Assembly: GCA_004352715.1 (NCBI GenBank)
Contig: SCFE01000006.1
Coordinates: forward strand, 372,037 to 436,036
Length of the DNA: 64,000 nt
DNA from: Hofstenia miamia
Taxonomy: Eukaryota; Xenacoelomorpha; Acoela
Direction: 5' to 3'
Under the pieces are notes generated by a model, which saw nothing but the letters and a program-made list of their open reading frames with translations, made no database searches and was not told the origin of the DNA. This document shows positions 24,760-32,309 of the stretch, piece after piece; position 1 is the first letter of the stretch, and each line of letters begins with the position of its first letter. Made by a program: the position numbers and the translations under genes.

Positions 24760-27700
24760 GGATCTATTACCTGAAATACAGCATGTGAACGACTTGACTG
24801 GGCATTGGCATCTGTCGCATGCTGAGTACGATTCGTATTCCCAATTAATAGCATTTCATATAGTTCTGAAACACTTTTTGGTGCATGACAAGTAAGCCCC
24901 GCAATCACAACTCCCTTAACGCTATCTTCTCTCAAAGGAAGGTTCCGCGTTTTATCAGGAGTGAATAAATCGCGAATTTTTTCATTGTAAACCTCGAGGT
25001 AACTGACTCCAATTTCAAACTTTGTATTTTCAGATCTATCTTCCATTAGTTTAAATAGATGCACCATTGTTTGGTAAATAACACCGGGCTGCTGTACGGT
25101 ACCTAACATCGTATGCGTTTTTCCTAAACAAAGGTTTGATAATAAATTAACCAAAATTTTGACTACAATTTAACTGCAAATTAAATAATATTTAACAAAA
25201 TTGTTAAAAATCCATTGATGGCTCATAACTCGCATACTTCCATACTTATCGTAAATATACATCAAGAAGACTTAAGATGACAAAGCTATTTGATATAATT
25301 ATTAGAAAACATAATCTGCGGTTTATACTCAGTATACATAACCGTATACATAAATTGTCGCATAGCAAAACAATTTAAAATTTAAATAATACATTAATTC
25401 ATTGTCAGGCTCAATAGATAGACAAAATAACACTGTTCACAAAATAATGGTGTTCAGATGTGGAAAAGAAGTAAATAATTTTCAGTAGAATTAAATGAAA
25501 ATCTACAAAATGTTCTTCTTATTCCTCGACGATTGATAACTTCAAAAATTCATTGAGCTTCTGTAGGAAATTTTTAAATTTGAAGTACAATACAATGTAA
25601 CGACTATGGAAGGGAGACACTACACATGGTCTTTATAAAGAAATAGCCGTTTCAAAAACTTCCTGAATTCGTTGATCGTTATAAAAACCGACAAAAATAT
25701 GTCACAAAATATGAGTGTAATTAACAAATAAGTCTCTTGAGACGTTATTGATGGAACGCAATGTTCAGTTCAAATTTTAAAAGCAAACATGAACAAAAGT
25801 AAACGTTCGCAATGCCAGCATGCTATTATGAAAGAATTTTCTTAGACTACCCAAATTTAGTTGTTCGCTACGACCTACTAAAAAACATTAATAATTTAGA
25901 AAATTCCCTATTATTTGTCTATCCGACATGACAGTTTGTAATAATTAGTTTTCTATTTTAAGTGTTGTTTCACTAAAGCAGTTGCGATAATGAAAATGTT
26001 GTGTGTGGGTTGATGTTAAAAACTCTAGGGATAGATACGAGCATGTTAACTGGTTAAATCATATTGCATTGTGAGAATTTCCAACTATGGATAGAAAACC
26101 TACTCTTAGTGATTTTGATTAAGGACAACTTTTATTTTTAAATCAAAAAGGCAAATTGCAAGAGCGATTTGTTGTTCTGTAAGACCACGGCCTGGCGATT
26201 TGCTGTAAAATTAAAATAAAATGGGGCCCATATAATTCAATAGTGAGCTAGTATAAAGATGCGCCTCTAGTGTTGGGAATTTAAACAACTTGTCCATTGC
26301 ACACAAGGTGAACGTTAACTGTTTAAGTGATGTGAAAAGATTGTAGTAACAGACGAGGACGTATAAAGAAATTTTCTGATAGAAGCATTAGAAACGTTCC
26401 AAAAAATAAGGGATTAGGCGCCAGTTCAGCACAAACAAAAAATGAGCTGCAGCTTGCAGTCTCAACTAGAACTAATTCAAAGAACTCTTCGAAACGTAGA
26501 TTTTAGCTATTTAAAAATAAAAAACGCAATTGCAACTGACACGTTACCACAAAACATTACGACTAGCATCTTGTAAAAGCAAAATGACACAAGACTGATC
26601 GAGAACCTGGTTCACAGATGAAAAATGGAATCAAGATGGTCCTGATTATGAAAAATGCTATTGGAATTTAACTGGGACTCAGCATCGAGACGAATTTCTG
26701 GTGGAGGTGGAATTATGATTTCGGCCACGTTTGCAGGTGGTCGAAAAGCACTTTTACAAATCTTTGAGGATAAGGTTGATTCCAGAAAATATCATAAGTG
26801 TTTTTCCGGGAATCTATTGAAATGCTTTGAATATAGAGATGCGTTCCAATACACGTGCTTAGAGGTACACCTGACTATTGTGAAAATAACAAGATTGACT
26901 TTGCAGATTGGGGTAGAAGATCGCATATTTTAACCCTATGGAGAACATATGGGCAATAATGGTTAAGAGTATTTAAATGGAAAGCAGAATGCCACAGTAA
27001 AGGAACTGATAAATGCTATTATAGCAGATTGGGACAACCTTTCATGTGAGCATCTGACTGAGTCAGTCAATGAAAGATCGCATTTATATGGTATAAAAGA
27101 TGCCGGTAAACATATAAGATACTGACTGTTTAAAATTATACATATATTTTTGCTTAATATTGGTCTTTACATAATGTTCATAATCTATTGTCGCAACTAG
27201 AAATGACTTGTTTTTGTTTATATGAACTAACATCTAAAATAGAAAACTAATTATTACAAACTGTCGTATGTCAAATAGACAATAAATATCGGCATGTCGA
27301 AAAATTACTAATGATTTTATAATAAATCACAGTAAACGAATTTGCCTGTGTTCACATACTTTGTCACGCAGCATGTTCGTTATAAAGCAATTTCATTGCA
27401 TTGGAAAGATTACGGTTGTGTCGGGGATATATGCTTGGTTGTTATAGAGCAATTCAACTGTAGTAATTTTGTGCAAACACCTAATCAACAAAATTAAATA
27501 AATAATAATATTCATATTTAATCTCTTGCTAATTAAATTGTTACAAAATAATTATATATTATGTAAGTGTAGAAATGTAGATAATAAAGATGAACAGGGG
27601 AAATTGAATTTTGATTATACTGCTTTCTCATATTGGGCGAGTATAAATTAAATTGGAATAATAAATGTAAACTATTGCTGAAATAATGCTTTTTACAAAA

Positions 27701-28106
27701 TAAACTTGTGGACAGCAACAATAATATAAAAGACTATCGTTAAAATTTGAACGTGGAATCACAAACCTGCACCGGTGGCACCATAAGCAAAAACAGAGCC
27801 ATTAAACCCATCAATAACTGCTTCAACTACTGGCTGGGCACATTTTTCAAAGACTTCCTTTTGTGTAGAATACTGGTCGAAAATGTAATCGAACACATAC
27901 CGTGTGTCTTTATTACGTCGGTGAGCAAAGGGAGCCGGTTTCAACCGCTTTCCGTGAAAATATTCGGGTGGCGCTTCAACTTTGGGATCAAAAACTAATA
28001 TGTGTTCATCCAAGATACCCAACAGTTCCCCACTATTGTTATCGCGTTCTCTTTCATTGGGGGGTCTCACCCTGATGGCTACGTTCATTGCTACTATATC
28101 GCTCAT
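4536..28106 (-). CDS. Kinesin-8 family motor (KIF18A/KIF18B-like), whole gene, eight coding exons
   Basis: Plus-end-directed microtubule motor of the kinesin-8 family, which in animals moves on spindle microtubules and regulates their length during mitosis (family knowledge). Joining the eight exons listed separately gives about 801 residues; human KIF18A is about 900. Motor domain: P-loop GATGAGKT at 109-116, switch I NAQSSRSH at 220-227, switch II DLAGSE at 256-261, then HIPYRDSNLT and LKDSLGGN. The N-terminal HILVFDPK and YFHGKR segments are the kinesin-8 signature. A neck/coiled-coil ([13 protein letters not shown]) follows near 375-390, then helical tail exons and a basic C-terminal tail. 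Every splice junction is GT-AG and phases agree, which supports an intact gene. Introns are 0.2-8.3 kb and full of transposon remnants. Intron 7 (13368-5067) is long enough to hide another tail exon. Subfamily (18A versus 18B) is not resolved. Confidence 0.93.
5690..6180 (+). pseudogene. Decayed DDE transposase fragment (Tc1/mariner superfamily)
   Basis: Within kinesin intron 7, antisense to the gene. The frame near 5785-5930 reads [18 protein letters not shown], then [17 protein letters not shown] and ILNPIEQA. This is the DDE_3-type block in which D(N)APSH and LNPIE carry the second and third catalytic positions; the first residue of that pair appears as DKAPSH, so the site is already altered. 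A stop (TGA) follows the NPIEQA segment. No intact ORF and no ends identified. Confidence 0.6.
7141..7323 (-). other. Open stretch that might be an additional kinesin tail exon
   Basis: Minus-strand frame with a Ser/Lys-rich product ([37 protein letters not shown]) in kinesin intron 7, in character like a kinesin tail. A donor-like AAA|GTTTGA is present. The only in-frame acceptor candidate (ATATAG|TA) would need phase 1, which does not fit the phase-0 end of exon 7. The opposite strand is equally open, so this is only a candidate. Confidence 0.2.
8761..10004. repeat. Direct duplicate (595 and 641 bp) around an 8-N gap
   Basis: 8761-9355 and 9364-10004 are the same sequence, separated by 8 N (9356-9363). 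The second copy is exactly 46 bp longer because it has five instead of four units of a 46-bp tandem repeat. The most likely explanation is two unmerged haplotypes of one locus. Confidence 0.88.
8880..10352. mobile_element. Non-autonomous inverted-repeat element with 46-bp tandem units
   Basis: Left end GCTACACTGGCGATTTTTG (8882) and, reversed, right end GCTACACTGTGACGATTTTT (to 10350) form a terminal inverted repeat. Inside are 46-bp units of the form GTGCTACACTGCGGATTTTT followed by GTCCAAACTTTTGTCAGG: four at 8880-9060, five at 9480-9705 and three at 10186-10300. The last unit meets an inverted copy in a perfect 22-bp palindrome (10290-10311). The terminal sequence itself has been tandemly amplified. 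Apparent length is inflated by the assembly duplication; the stretch 10184-10352 may be a second, smaller copy. Confidence 0.6.
11314..12976 (+). mobile_element. Decayed piggyBac-like transposon
   Basis: The left end TTAACTCTTTTTGAGG (11314) and the right end ending in AAAAGAGTTAA (to 12976) are inverted versions of each other starting at TTAA, the piggyBac target site. Between them lie transposase remnants on the plus strand in several frames. About 1.66 kb, shorter than active piggyBac elements (about 2.5 kb), so internally deleted. It lies in kinesin intron 7, antisense to the gene. Confidence 0.6.
11540..12540 (+). pseudogene. piggyBac-like transposase remnant
   Basis: Successive frames read [72 protein letters not shown] and [16 protein letters not shown]. 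These correspond in order to the acidic N-terminal segment and the (E)TN.Y, GLL.NMGL...IEDYW and LRF.HLADNS blocks of piggyBac transposases (family knowledge). Near 12480 a KLLGGNVGK segment recalls the later LLGPYLNKGHHL block. Stops and frameshifts are numerous; no catalytic Asp can be assigned. Confidence 0.6.
13369..13629 (-). CDS. Kinesin-8 exon 7 (tail)
   Basis: Acceptor TTTCTTTAG|GCAAGT at 13629, donor GAG|GTAATTG after 13369; 87 codons, phase 0. Encodes [36 protein letters not shown] and a Ser/Thr-rich end [16 protein letters not shown]. Separated from exon 6 by only 231 bp. The next confirmed exon is 8.3 kb away. Confidence 0.87.
13861..14172 (-). CDS. Kinesin-8 exon 6 (tail helix)
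   Basis: Acceptor TTTTAG|GAGAAGCAC at 14172, donor GAG|GTAATA after 13861; 104 codons, phase 0 both ends. Begins [14 protein letters not shown] and continues with charged helical sequence ([33 protein letters not shown]). No stop codon. Family-specific tail sequence, recognised by its position and phase. Confidence 0.88.
15100..15127. repeat. (AT)n microsatellite
   Basis: Pure TA dinucleotide run of about 28 bp in kinesin intron 5. Confidence 0.95.
15182..15322 (-). CDS. Kinesin-8 exon 5 (short coiled-coil exon)
   Basis: A 47-codon exon too short to stand out as an ORF. Acceptor AATTTAG|GTTGCT at 15322, donor AAG|GTTTTT after 15182, phase 0 both sides. It encodes [16 protein letters not shown] and [20 protein letters not shown], ending LQLEAK. 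This matches the position and style of the KIF18A post-neck coil that contains NREEIRQEYLKLE. Confidence 0.85.
15922..16370 (+). pseudogene. Mariner-type transposase C-terminus with 3' terminal sequence
   Basis: A 99-residue open frame to 16221 reads [14 protein letters not shown], the final catalytic-Asp block of mariner-like transposases. It continues with the typical C-terminal helix ([28 protein letters not shown]). The 5' two thirds of the transposase are missing. The downstream flank ends in CACCCTATAT (16361-16370), resembling a mariner terminal repeat (reverse: ATATAGGGTG), and passes directly into an (AT)n run, consistent with TA target use. In kinesin intron 4, antisense. Confidence 0.75.
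16371..16538. repeat. (AT)n microsatellite spanning a 102-N gap
   Basis: TA dinucleotides on both sides of N at 16408-16509; the gap is presumably more of the same repeat. Confidence 0.9.
17025..17271 (-). CDS. Kinesin-8 exon 4 (end of motor domain and neck)
   Basis: Acceptor ATATTTAG|AGACTCG at 17271. Its first A completes CGA (Arg) from exon 3, giving [20 protein letters not shown]. It continues [21 protein letters not shown] and a neck coiled-coil [13 protein letters not shown]. Two donors fit phase 0: GAG|GTTAGT (after 17025, used here) and, two codons on, AGT|GTAAGC. A nearer-looking upstream acceptor (TTTTAG before ATTATACG) gives the wrong phase. Confidence 0.92.
17790..18240 (-). pseudogene. 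Mariner transposase remnant
   Basis: Minus-strand reading in mixed frames gives [44 protein letters not shown] and IPHPPY...[12 protein letters not shown]. These match the order of W..G.(V/L)..E.LP, N...Y...LDRL...I..KRP and HPPYSPDLAP.D.HLF blocks of mariner transposases. The PYSPDLAPSD part has lost several residues, including the catalytic Asp region. Sits in kinesin intron 3, just downstream of the P-like transposase. Confidence 0.6.
18283..19490 (-). pseudogene. P element-like (THAP9-type) transposase remnant
   Basis: The minus frame from about 19490 contains [39 protein letters not shown] and [11 protein letters not shown]. After a single in-frame TGA (19037-19035, where a Trp would fit) it continues in the same frame with [35 protein letters not shown] and [15 protein letters not shown]. 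These correspond to P/THAP9 blocks FDPVHLLKNIRNN, LHPSNFEKQSV, LTG.FQTD.LE.RFG and YRQ.SGGNYLVS (family knowledge). A frameshift near 18530 moves to [11 protein letters not shown] and [10 protein letters not shown]. Only two lesions over about 400 codons suggest fairly recent decay. The N-terminal THAP domain is absent. Lies in kinesin intron 3, same strand. Confidence 0.78.
19754..20293. mobile_element. MULE-like MITE with 9-bp target duplication (outer element)
   Basis: Left GACGTTATTTTACTTTAGAG (19754) and reversed right GGCGTTATTTTACTTTAGAG (to 20293) continue as GACCC and then a more diverged inverted repeat of about 55 bp. The 9-bp direct repeat TCATAGTGG flanks both sides exactly (19745-19753 and 20294-20302). 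Long terminal repeats plus a 9-bp duplication are the hallmark of Mutator-like elements. No coding sequence. It contains a second nested element. Confidence 0.75.
19822..20138. mobile_element. Nested MULE-like MITE (inner element) with telomere-like repeats
   Basis: GCGTTATTGCAGATCAGGGG (19822) continuing ACTCTGAT is perfectly inverted at 20111-20138. Flanks CCTAACCCCA (19812-19821) and CCTAACCACA (20139-20148) are a 9/10 match and look like the target duplication. The internal 317 bp carries many degenerate CCCTAA/CCTAAA units between about 19930 and 20040. Both inner and outer elements begin G(R)CGTTATT, so they may be related. Confidence 0.7.
21167..21531. mobile_element. hAT MITE nested in the outer hAT-like element
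   Basis: CAGACTTGTCAACGAGCC (21167) and GGCTCGTTGACAAGTCTG (to 21531) are perfect inverted repeats. The flanks ATTCGAAG (21159-21166) and ATTTGAAG (21532-21539) differ at one base, matching an 8-bp hAT target duplication. 365 bp, no coding capacity. Confidence 0.8.
21444..22196. repeat. 160-bp near-exact direct duplicate flanking a 1-N gap and foreign sequence
   Basis: 21444-21603 recurs at 22037-22196 with one substitution seen (CGTTGACAAG versus CATTGACAAG). The first copy ends at the single N (21604), followed by 432 bp of gag-like sequence before the second copy. This may be a misjoined contig end or a local insertion with duplicated flank. Confidence 0.75.
21605..22036 (-). pseudogene. 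LTR-retrotransposon gag-like fragment
   Basis: Open minus-strand frame through the segment between the N and the second 160-bp copy. The product is rich in Gln/Glu/Lys with coiled-coil character ([20 protein letters not shown]), acidic serines ([15 protein letters not shown]) and the motif [18 protein letters not shown] segment is usual near the start of the gag capsid region of Gypsy and BEL/Pao elements. No polymerase follows and the frame is cut by the N. The apparent start is inside the duplicated flank, so the true N-terminus is unknown. Confidence 0.45.
22707..22836. repeat. 65-bp tandem duplication
   Basis: 22707-22771 (GTGGAAAAATGTATACCCAT...) is repeated directly as 22772-22836 with one visible change (TATACCC to TATATCC). 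Kinesin intron 3. Confidence 0.9.
23126..23346 (-). CDS. Kinesin-8 exon 3 (switch II)
   Basis: Acceptor TTTAG|GTTCATCTC at 23346, phase 0, giving VHLRQRPRS directly after HAVFQ, as kinesin-8 motors have (IYLRQ). Contains [34 protein letters not shown] and HIPYR. Donor CG|GTATTA after 23126, phase 2. The first coding bases are unusually GC-rich (CCGCGGAGCGCGGC) compared with the rest of the gene. Confidence 0.93.
23601..23876. repeat. 138-bp tandem duplication
   Basis: The unit starting ACGAGTAGTTTAGACTCACA occurs at 23601-23738 and 23739-23876, nearly identical (for example TTTGAATTCAGGACAG versus TTTGCATGTAGGACCG). Kinesin intron 2. Confidence 0.9.
24012..24542 (+). CDS. Unidentified 176-codon ORF inside kinesin intron 2, antisense
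   Basis: The open frame runs from a stop at about 23994 through a GTG at 24012 to a TGA after [11 protein letters not shown]. The first ATG is not at the start, so the 5' end is uncertain (an intron or truncation is possible). Composition looks protein-like: [17 protein letters not shown], a basic [17 protein letters not shown] segment, then predicted helices [19 protein letters not shown] and [19 protein letters not shown] recognise no domain or catalytic motif. In this context it is most likely a transposon-encoded fragment; a small antisense host gene is possible. It lies 0.7 kb from kinesin exon 3 and 0.2 kb from exon 2. Confidence 0.4.
   Translation: MNTIRKFWDSHIASKTLTLTYAKHCVQTGNSADATERYYNYIHQSSTFRCNELVYFYNNELAINTINNKSVTPDIKKRSTRVSSKPAACYAEFSSENDQLLKYVLNLVKHGLCRHLTTSLTSYQKTLLGLLEHGDENITIEELRSLLFENRKRVSEGNIIALETELCIPKTNMLAY
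24721..24756. repeat. (AT)n microsatellite
   Basis: 36 bp of AT dinucleotides immediately downstream of kinesin exon 2's donor site. Confidence 0.95.
24771..25123 (-). CDS. Kinesin-8 exon 2 (P-loop end to switch I)
   Basis: Acceptor TTTAG|GAAAAACG at 25123 restores GKTHTMLG directly after exon 1. Residues 114-231 include [12 protein letters not shown], the conserved [12 protein letters not shown] segment and switch [10 protein letters not shown]. Donor CAG|GTAATAG after 24771, phase 0. A 36-bp (AT)n tract lies just downstream in the intron. Confidence 0.94.
25911..27286 (+). mobile_element. Tc1-like transposon with long terminal inverted repeats
   Basis: Left GTCTATCCGACATGACAG and reversed right GTCTATTTGACATACGACAG continue as an identical TTTGTAATAATTAGTTTTCT and ATTTTA. 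Weaker similarity runs on to a shared AGTTGCGA(T/C)AAT, giving terminal repeats of about 90 bp. The whole unit is about 1.38 kb, the normal length for a complete Tc1-type element, so the boundaries are probably both present. In kinesin intron 1, antisense to the gene. Confidence 0.8.
26087..27110 (+). pseudogene. Tc1-like transposase remnant
   Basis: The frame opens at 26087 with [11 protein letters not shown] followed by a stop and [11 protein letters not shown], a degraded N-terminal HTH (Tc1/Tc3 proteins begin similarly). A middle ORF (26655-26933) has [19 protein letters not shown], the W.GGGSVMVWG-like block. The end reads [11 protein letters not shown] then, in another frame, [19 protein letters not shown] and SVNERSHLY. 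Multiple stops and frameshifts; catalytic residues not assignable. Confidence 0.7.
27767..28106 (-). CDS. Kinesin-8 exon 1 (start codon to mid P-loop)
   Basis: ATG at 28106, residues 1-113 plus one base. Encodes [31 protein letters not shown] and the beginning of the P-loop YGATGA. The donor is G|GTTTGT at 27766; the frame hits a stop two codons later, so splicing is required. The next exon supplies GA to complete the Gly codon before Lys-Thr. An earlier non-coding exon upstream of 28106 is possible but not visible; the upstream sequence is dominated by (AT)n. Confidence 0.93.
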
Positions 28107-28156
28107 TATAAAACGAAAACTAAAATTGTTACATTTTCATGAATTTAAAGATCTAT

Positions 28157-28181
28157 TATATATATATATATATATATATAA
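28157..28181. repeat. (AT)n microsatellite
   Basis: Short TA run about 50 bp upstream of the kinesin start codon, so inside or near its 5' UTR or promoter. Confidence 0.9.
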
Positions 28182-28304
28182 ATCGATTTTCTCACTATTT
28201 TGCAGGACAACTATTAGCCTATCGTTAAAACTACAAACATTAACGTTCTGTGGCATGGCAAAATTCAATTTACGCTAAATACGCTCTTCTATAGTACGAA
28301 TCGT

Positions 28305-28306
<2 letters not shown>

Positions 28307-28350
<44 letters not shown>
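28307..28350. repeat. (AT)n microsatellite abutting an element end
   Basis: 44 bp of AT dinucleotides ending exactly where the ATTCGCCGTTTGTAA terminus begins. Confidence 0.95.
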
Positions 28351-28354
<4 letters not shown>

Positions 28355-29352
28355 GCCGTTTGTAATTTATACAGAATTTATATTCGTCATTTATAATAAT
28401 TTTCATATATATACGCCGTTTGTAACAATATTCGTCGTTTGTAACCAAAAATTTATTTTATATTAATGAAGTTGCAAATTTCAGTTTCTTAATCATATGC
28501 ATTACACTAGTGCCTATTCTATTTATTAGAGCCAATGCCTTCCATAGTTGATTAATTTCTTGGCTACAGCAAACTCGAAAGTCTTGAACTTCAATAACCA
28601 TATAATATTGTTAAGTACATAGTAATCAAAGGTATTATACCATATCCTATAAATCTTAAAAGAAATTTAGTAGATGTAGTTTTTAATTTGGAAGCTAATG
28701 AACTAGGTTCGAAGTCGATCCAAGCATTATTCACTGAGATATTAACGATTATTCCCCAAAATATAGGATCATGCCGGTATAGTGGGTTGTTAAATGAAAT
28801 TTCAAAAAAAACAAAGTAATCCATAGCCTATGCATCTTTAAAGGACTTTAGTAGATGTAGTTTTTAATTTGGAAGCTAATGAACTAGGTTCGAAGTCGAT
28901 CCAAGCATTATTCACTGAGATATTAACGATTATTCCCCAAAATATAGGATCATGCCGGTATAGTGGGTTGTTAAATGAAATTTCAAAAAAAAACAAAGTA
29001 TTCCATAGCCTATGCATCTTTAAAGGACTTTAGTAAATGTAGTTTTTAATTTGGGAGCTAATGAACTAGGTGTGAAGTTGATCCAAGCAATTTGCTGAGA
29101 AATTACAAACGACGAATATTTGTGAAAACCAGCAAAAAATTTTTTTTTCATTATAAATTTTTAGACCCATTAATTAAGTAGGATATATTGTTGAGAGGGT
29201 ACTTAAATACACTAACTGAAAAAATTCGAAAATTTTGCATTCTCCTCAATTTTAAACCCCAAAAAGGCGATTCGTCGTTTGTAACAGTCATTTTTTTCAG
29301 AATTCCTCGTTTGTAATGAAGTTTCACCATTAGTATGGTACAAACGACGAAT
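28351..29352. mobile_element. Non-autonomous element with repeated ATTCGTCGTTTGTAAC subterminal motifs
   Basis: Left end ATTCGCCGTTTGTAAT (28351) and right end GTACAAACGACGAAT (to 29352) are inverted, and each touches an (AT)n run. Variants of the same motif recur inside: forward at 28382, 28411, 28429, 29270 and 29302, inverted at 29102. The centre consists of a 181-bp unit in about 2.4 tandem copies. Clustered subterminal motifs are typical transposase-binding sites of hAT-like elements (family knowledge); no transposase is encoded. It lies just upstream of the kinesin 5' end. Confidence 0.65.
28659..29095. repeat. 181-bp tandem repeat, about 2.4 copies
   Basis: Units begin at 28659, 28840 and 29022 (AAAGGACTTTAGTAGATGTA and variants). 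The first two are nearly identical over their length; the third is truncated after about 75 bp and more diverged. Confidence 0.88.
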
Positions 29353-29378
29353 ATATATATATATATATATATATATAT
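29353..29378. repeat. (AT)n microsatellite at the right element end
   Basis: AT dinucleotides starting directly after GACGAAT at 29352. Confidence 0.9.
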
Positions 29379-29559
29379 TACATTTTACAAATAAGTAATA
29401 AACAAATCTAAAGAGCTTTAGTGCAAACACTATCTGATAAAGATGCACAAATAAAAAATTTACAATTGAAAAAATTGATTCATAACCTGTAACAATCACT
29501 TTCATTTAAAATGCACTGCCCTTAAACGTATTTGGGAAACAATAAGTGGAGTGATGCGG

Positions 29560-30130
29560 ATATCACTCACATGAAAAAAAGGTTGAAACCGCGGTTACTG
29601 AAATGAAATTAAATAAACTTCAGCTGGAATAAATCTTAGACAATCAGTTATCTGCTCTATTCAACTTGACAGTATTACCGAAATTCGTATTAAAGATTTC
29701 CTAGACAATAATAAAAGTTATTTTGGAGAATGAACAAAGGAAAAAAAATATGGTTGTTAAATGTTTTGAAACTTTAAATTATGATTTCAATGAAACTCAA
29801 ATATTCGATATTTATCGAATAGGCAAGTTCGATAAAAATAAACGCGTGCCTTGCTTGTACGTATTAAAGAGCCTATACAAGCTAAGGTTATCTTAGAAGA
29901 GCCATCAAAATTAAAAAATTCAATCCCATTTAATGTATAGTTTTCAAAATGTTCATGCGAGATTTAAGAAAATAAGACACATCTTGTGGGTAACAAAGAT
30001 AAAGGAAACCAACTACAAATTATTAAGCTCAAGCTTCATGTGAAAAAGTATATAAATTTCTAAAAGTATCTCGTCAATCCTTTCCTTTGTCGCATTAATT
30101 AGATGTCAATGAAATAATTAGAAAATTCTG
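29560..30130 (+). pseudogene. Decayed non-LTR retrotransposon ORF1-like segment
   Basis: Mixed plus-strand frames read ENEQRKKNMVVKCFETLN, FNETQIFDIYRIGKFDKNK, RVPCLVRIKEPIQAKVILEE and, later, FQNVHARFKKIRH. The pattern E..R..N.VV.....-D..RIGK...-RP.LVR....-KL is that of the RNA-binding ORF1 (transposase_22-like/CR1-like) proteins (family knowledge). Stops interrupt the frame. Confidence 0.5.
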
Positions 30131-30309
30131 TGAACCTTAATACATACTAAACAATAAAGATTTTTCTATTGTCAACTTCAAAAGAGATTAAATTAAATAT
30201 AGAAATATAAAAAACGTTTAGTTCTAATCGGGCGTTATCACACATGTTAATCGATAATAGCACTTGAAAACCAAAGTATATTCAACAATTATAAAATAAA
30301 GGCATAAAA

Positions 30310-30672
30310 ATAAAGAATGTAGACCTCGACTATATGCTTGCAATTATTAATTTAAACAAATATCTACTGTTGCATAGAAATACGAAAATCAGTACTAAAG
30401 AACTTAGAAATGCAGCTTTAAATATGAAAAATTATCGTGGGGCATACATTATAATAACAGGTGATGCAAATCAAGAGAGCCTACACTACATATACTTGGT
30501 TGGATTAAGTCAATCACTTCACGTACGTATCTCAGAGAATCCCAGCTATATGCCTTACCTCAGCAATAAGGGTTACTACAACATATCATATGAGTCGACA
30601 ATAGGTAATTTCAACATTGTTTACCACCTTGCATTAATATTAAGACCCAACAAAATTTCCAAATACATATAG
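30310..30672 (+). pseudogene. Possible endonuclease-like segment of the same non-LTR element
   Basis: A 112-residue open frame with YRGAYIIITGDANQESL, which may correspond to the IIIGDFN motif of the apurinic-type endonuclease domain, located 3' of the ORF1-like segment as expected. No other endonuclease motif is clear, so the assignment is weak. Confidence 0.3.
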
Positions 30673-31510
30673 GATTTTAGACTCCAAAGAAAAATATGAT
30701 CTGGAAAAATATAGAAATAAACGTTTGTACATTAACCTTATTTGAAAATGGTTTTCTAGGACTACTCAAGCCTGATGAGGATGATTTCCTCGATTCCCCT
30801 TAACTAACTCTGAATTGGATTATGATATTAAAACGAAACTTTGCACAAAGATTCGTCATATCAGCGCTATCAATTTGCAATTTTCAGGAATTAAATGTCA
30901 TCATTATTTTCGATGTCGTCAGCAATTCTGAAAATTTGGATATTTTGTGAAATATCTTGAATATTGGTTGTAATGGTTGGAAATGTTGAAGTTGATTAGA
31001 ATTCATTAAGTTACCAAATATAATTTTTTCGTACATATTACATCCTATTTTCATACTAACAACAATGTTTTATTGCAAAAATGCGGATATTTGGTTCTAC
31101 AAAGAATTTTCAAATCAAATTAGTGAATTTTTTGTTTTAATGAATGCTTATAAGTAGTTCATATGTCAATTATATTAAATATGTTAATCTGAGAATCAGA
31201 AAACTATCTTTTAATTTGAAATTTCAACGTTTTTAGCACTGCAAACGTATATTTTTCCAATATACTTATATGCAGCAGAGATGTTTGTAATCAATATTAG
31301 AGATCAGAGAAAATGTTTGATGAAGCGTTAAAATTATTCGCAAGAATTAAAAATATGCAAAAATGTAAACTAATCAAATCTTTAAACATGCAATTTCAAG
31401 AAAACTACAAGAACTGTCGCAAAAATAGTGGTCTACATAAAGAAATACATTTTCAAAGTTTGTAACACGCTGAAAAGGTCATATTGCCAGAATTACATGC
31501 AACTTCTTAT

Positions 31511-31513
<3 letters not shown>

Positions 31514-31547
<34 letters not shown>

Positions 31548-31821
31548 NNNNNNNNNNNNNNNNNNNNNNNNNNNNNNNNNNNNNNNNNNNNNNNNNNNNN
31601 NNNNNNNNNNNNNNNNNNNNNNNNNNNNNNNNNNNNNNNNNNNNNNNNNNNNNNNNNNNNNNNNNNNNNNNNNNNNNNNNNNNNNNNNNNNNNNNNNNNN
31701 NNNNNNNNNNNNNNNNNNNNNNNNNNNNNNNNNNNNNNNNNNNNNNNNNNNNNNNNNNNNNNNNNNNNNNNNNNNNNNNNNNNNNNNNNNNNNNNNNNNN
31801 NNNNNNNNNNNNNNNNNNNNN

Positions 31822-31851
<30 letters not shown>
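31514..31851. repeat. (AT)n microsatellite spanning a 274-N gap
   Basis: AT dinucleotides on both sides of N at 31548-31821; unresolved microsatellite. Confidence 0.9.
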
Positions 31852-31853
<2 letters not shown>

Positions 31854-32309
31854 ACTCATACTTGCCTGATGTGGAAAGAGTAATTGCAGCATTCCCGATT
31901 AAAACTACGCGCGTAAAATGTTGAAGGTCACATTTGTTCTAAATGGAGCTTTCGAATGAGCTAATCATATATTTAGCTGCTACTTTATTTTTTGAAGCAT
32001 ACAAGATAACTTTTAAAAAAGTGTACAAAGCGCAAGTATGCGTGCAAATATTTTTATATAGGAACTTCAATATTTTTTTTAATAAAAAATATGTGAATTT
32101 AAAAATGCTTTAGAAAATGTTTTTTCAGCTATGTGGACATTTCATAATATATAAATAGTCTAAAAACATTTCTTAATATCGAACTGCTAATTTGCGCTTT
32201 GTACTATGGGAAAATCAGTTCAGCTTGCGTGTTGTACACTTTTTTCAAATTTCCATAATACAAAGCGATATGAGTTTATATATCTATATATATATGATTT
32301 TGAGGGGGC

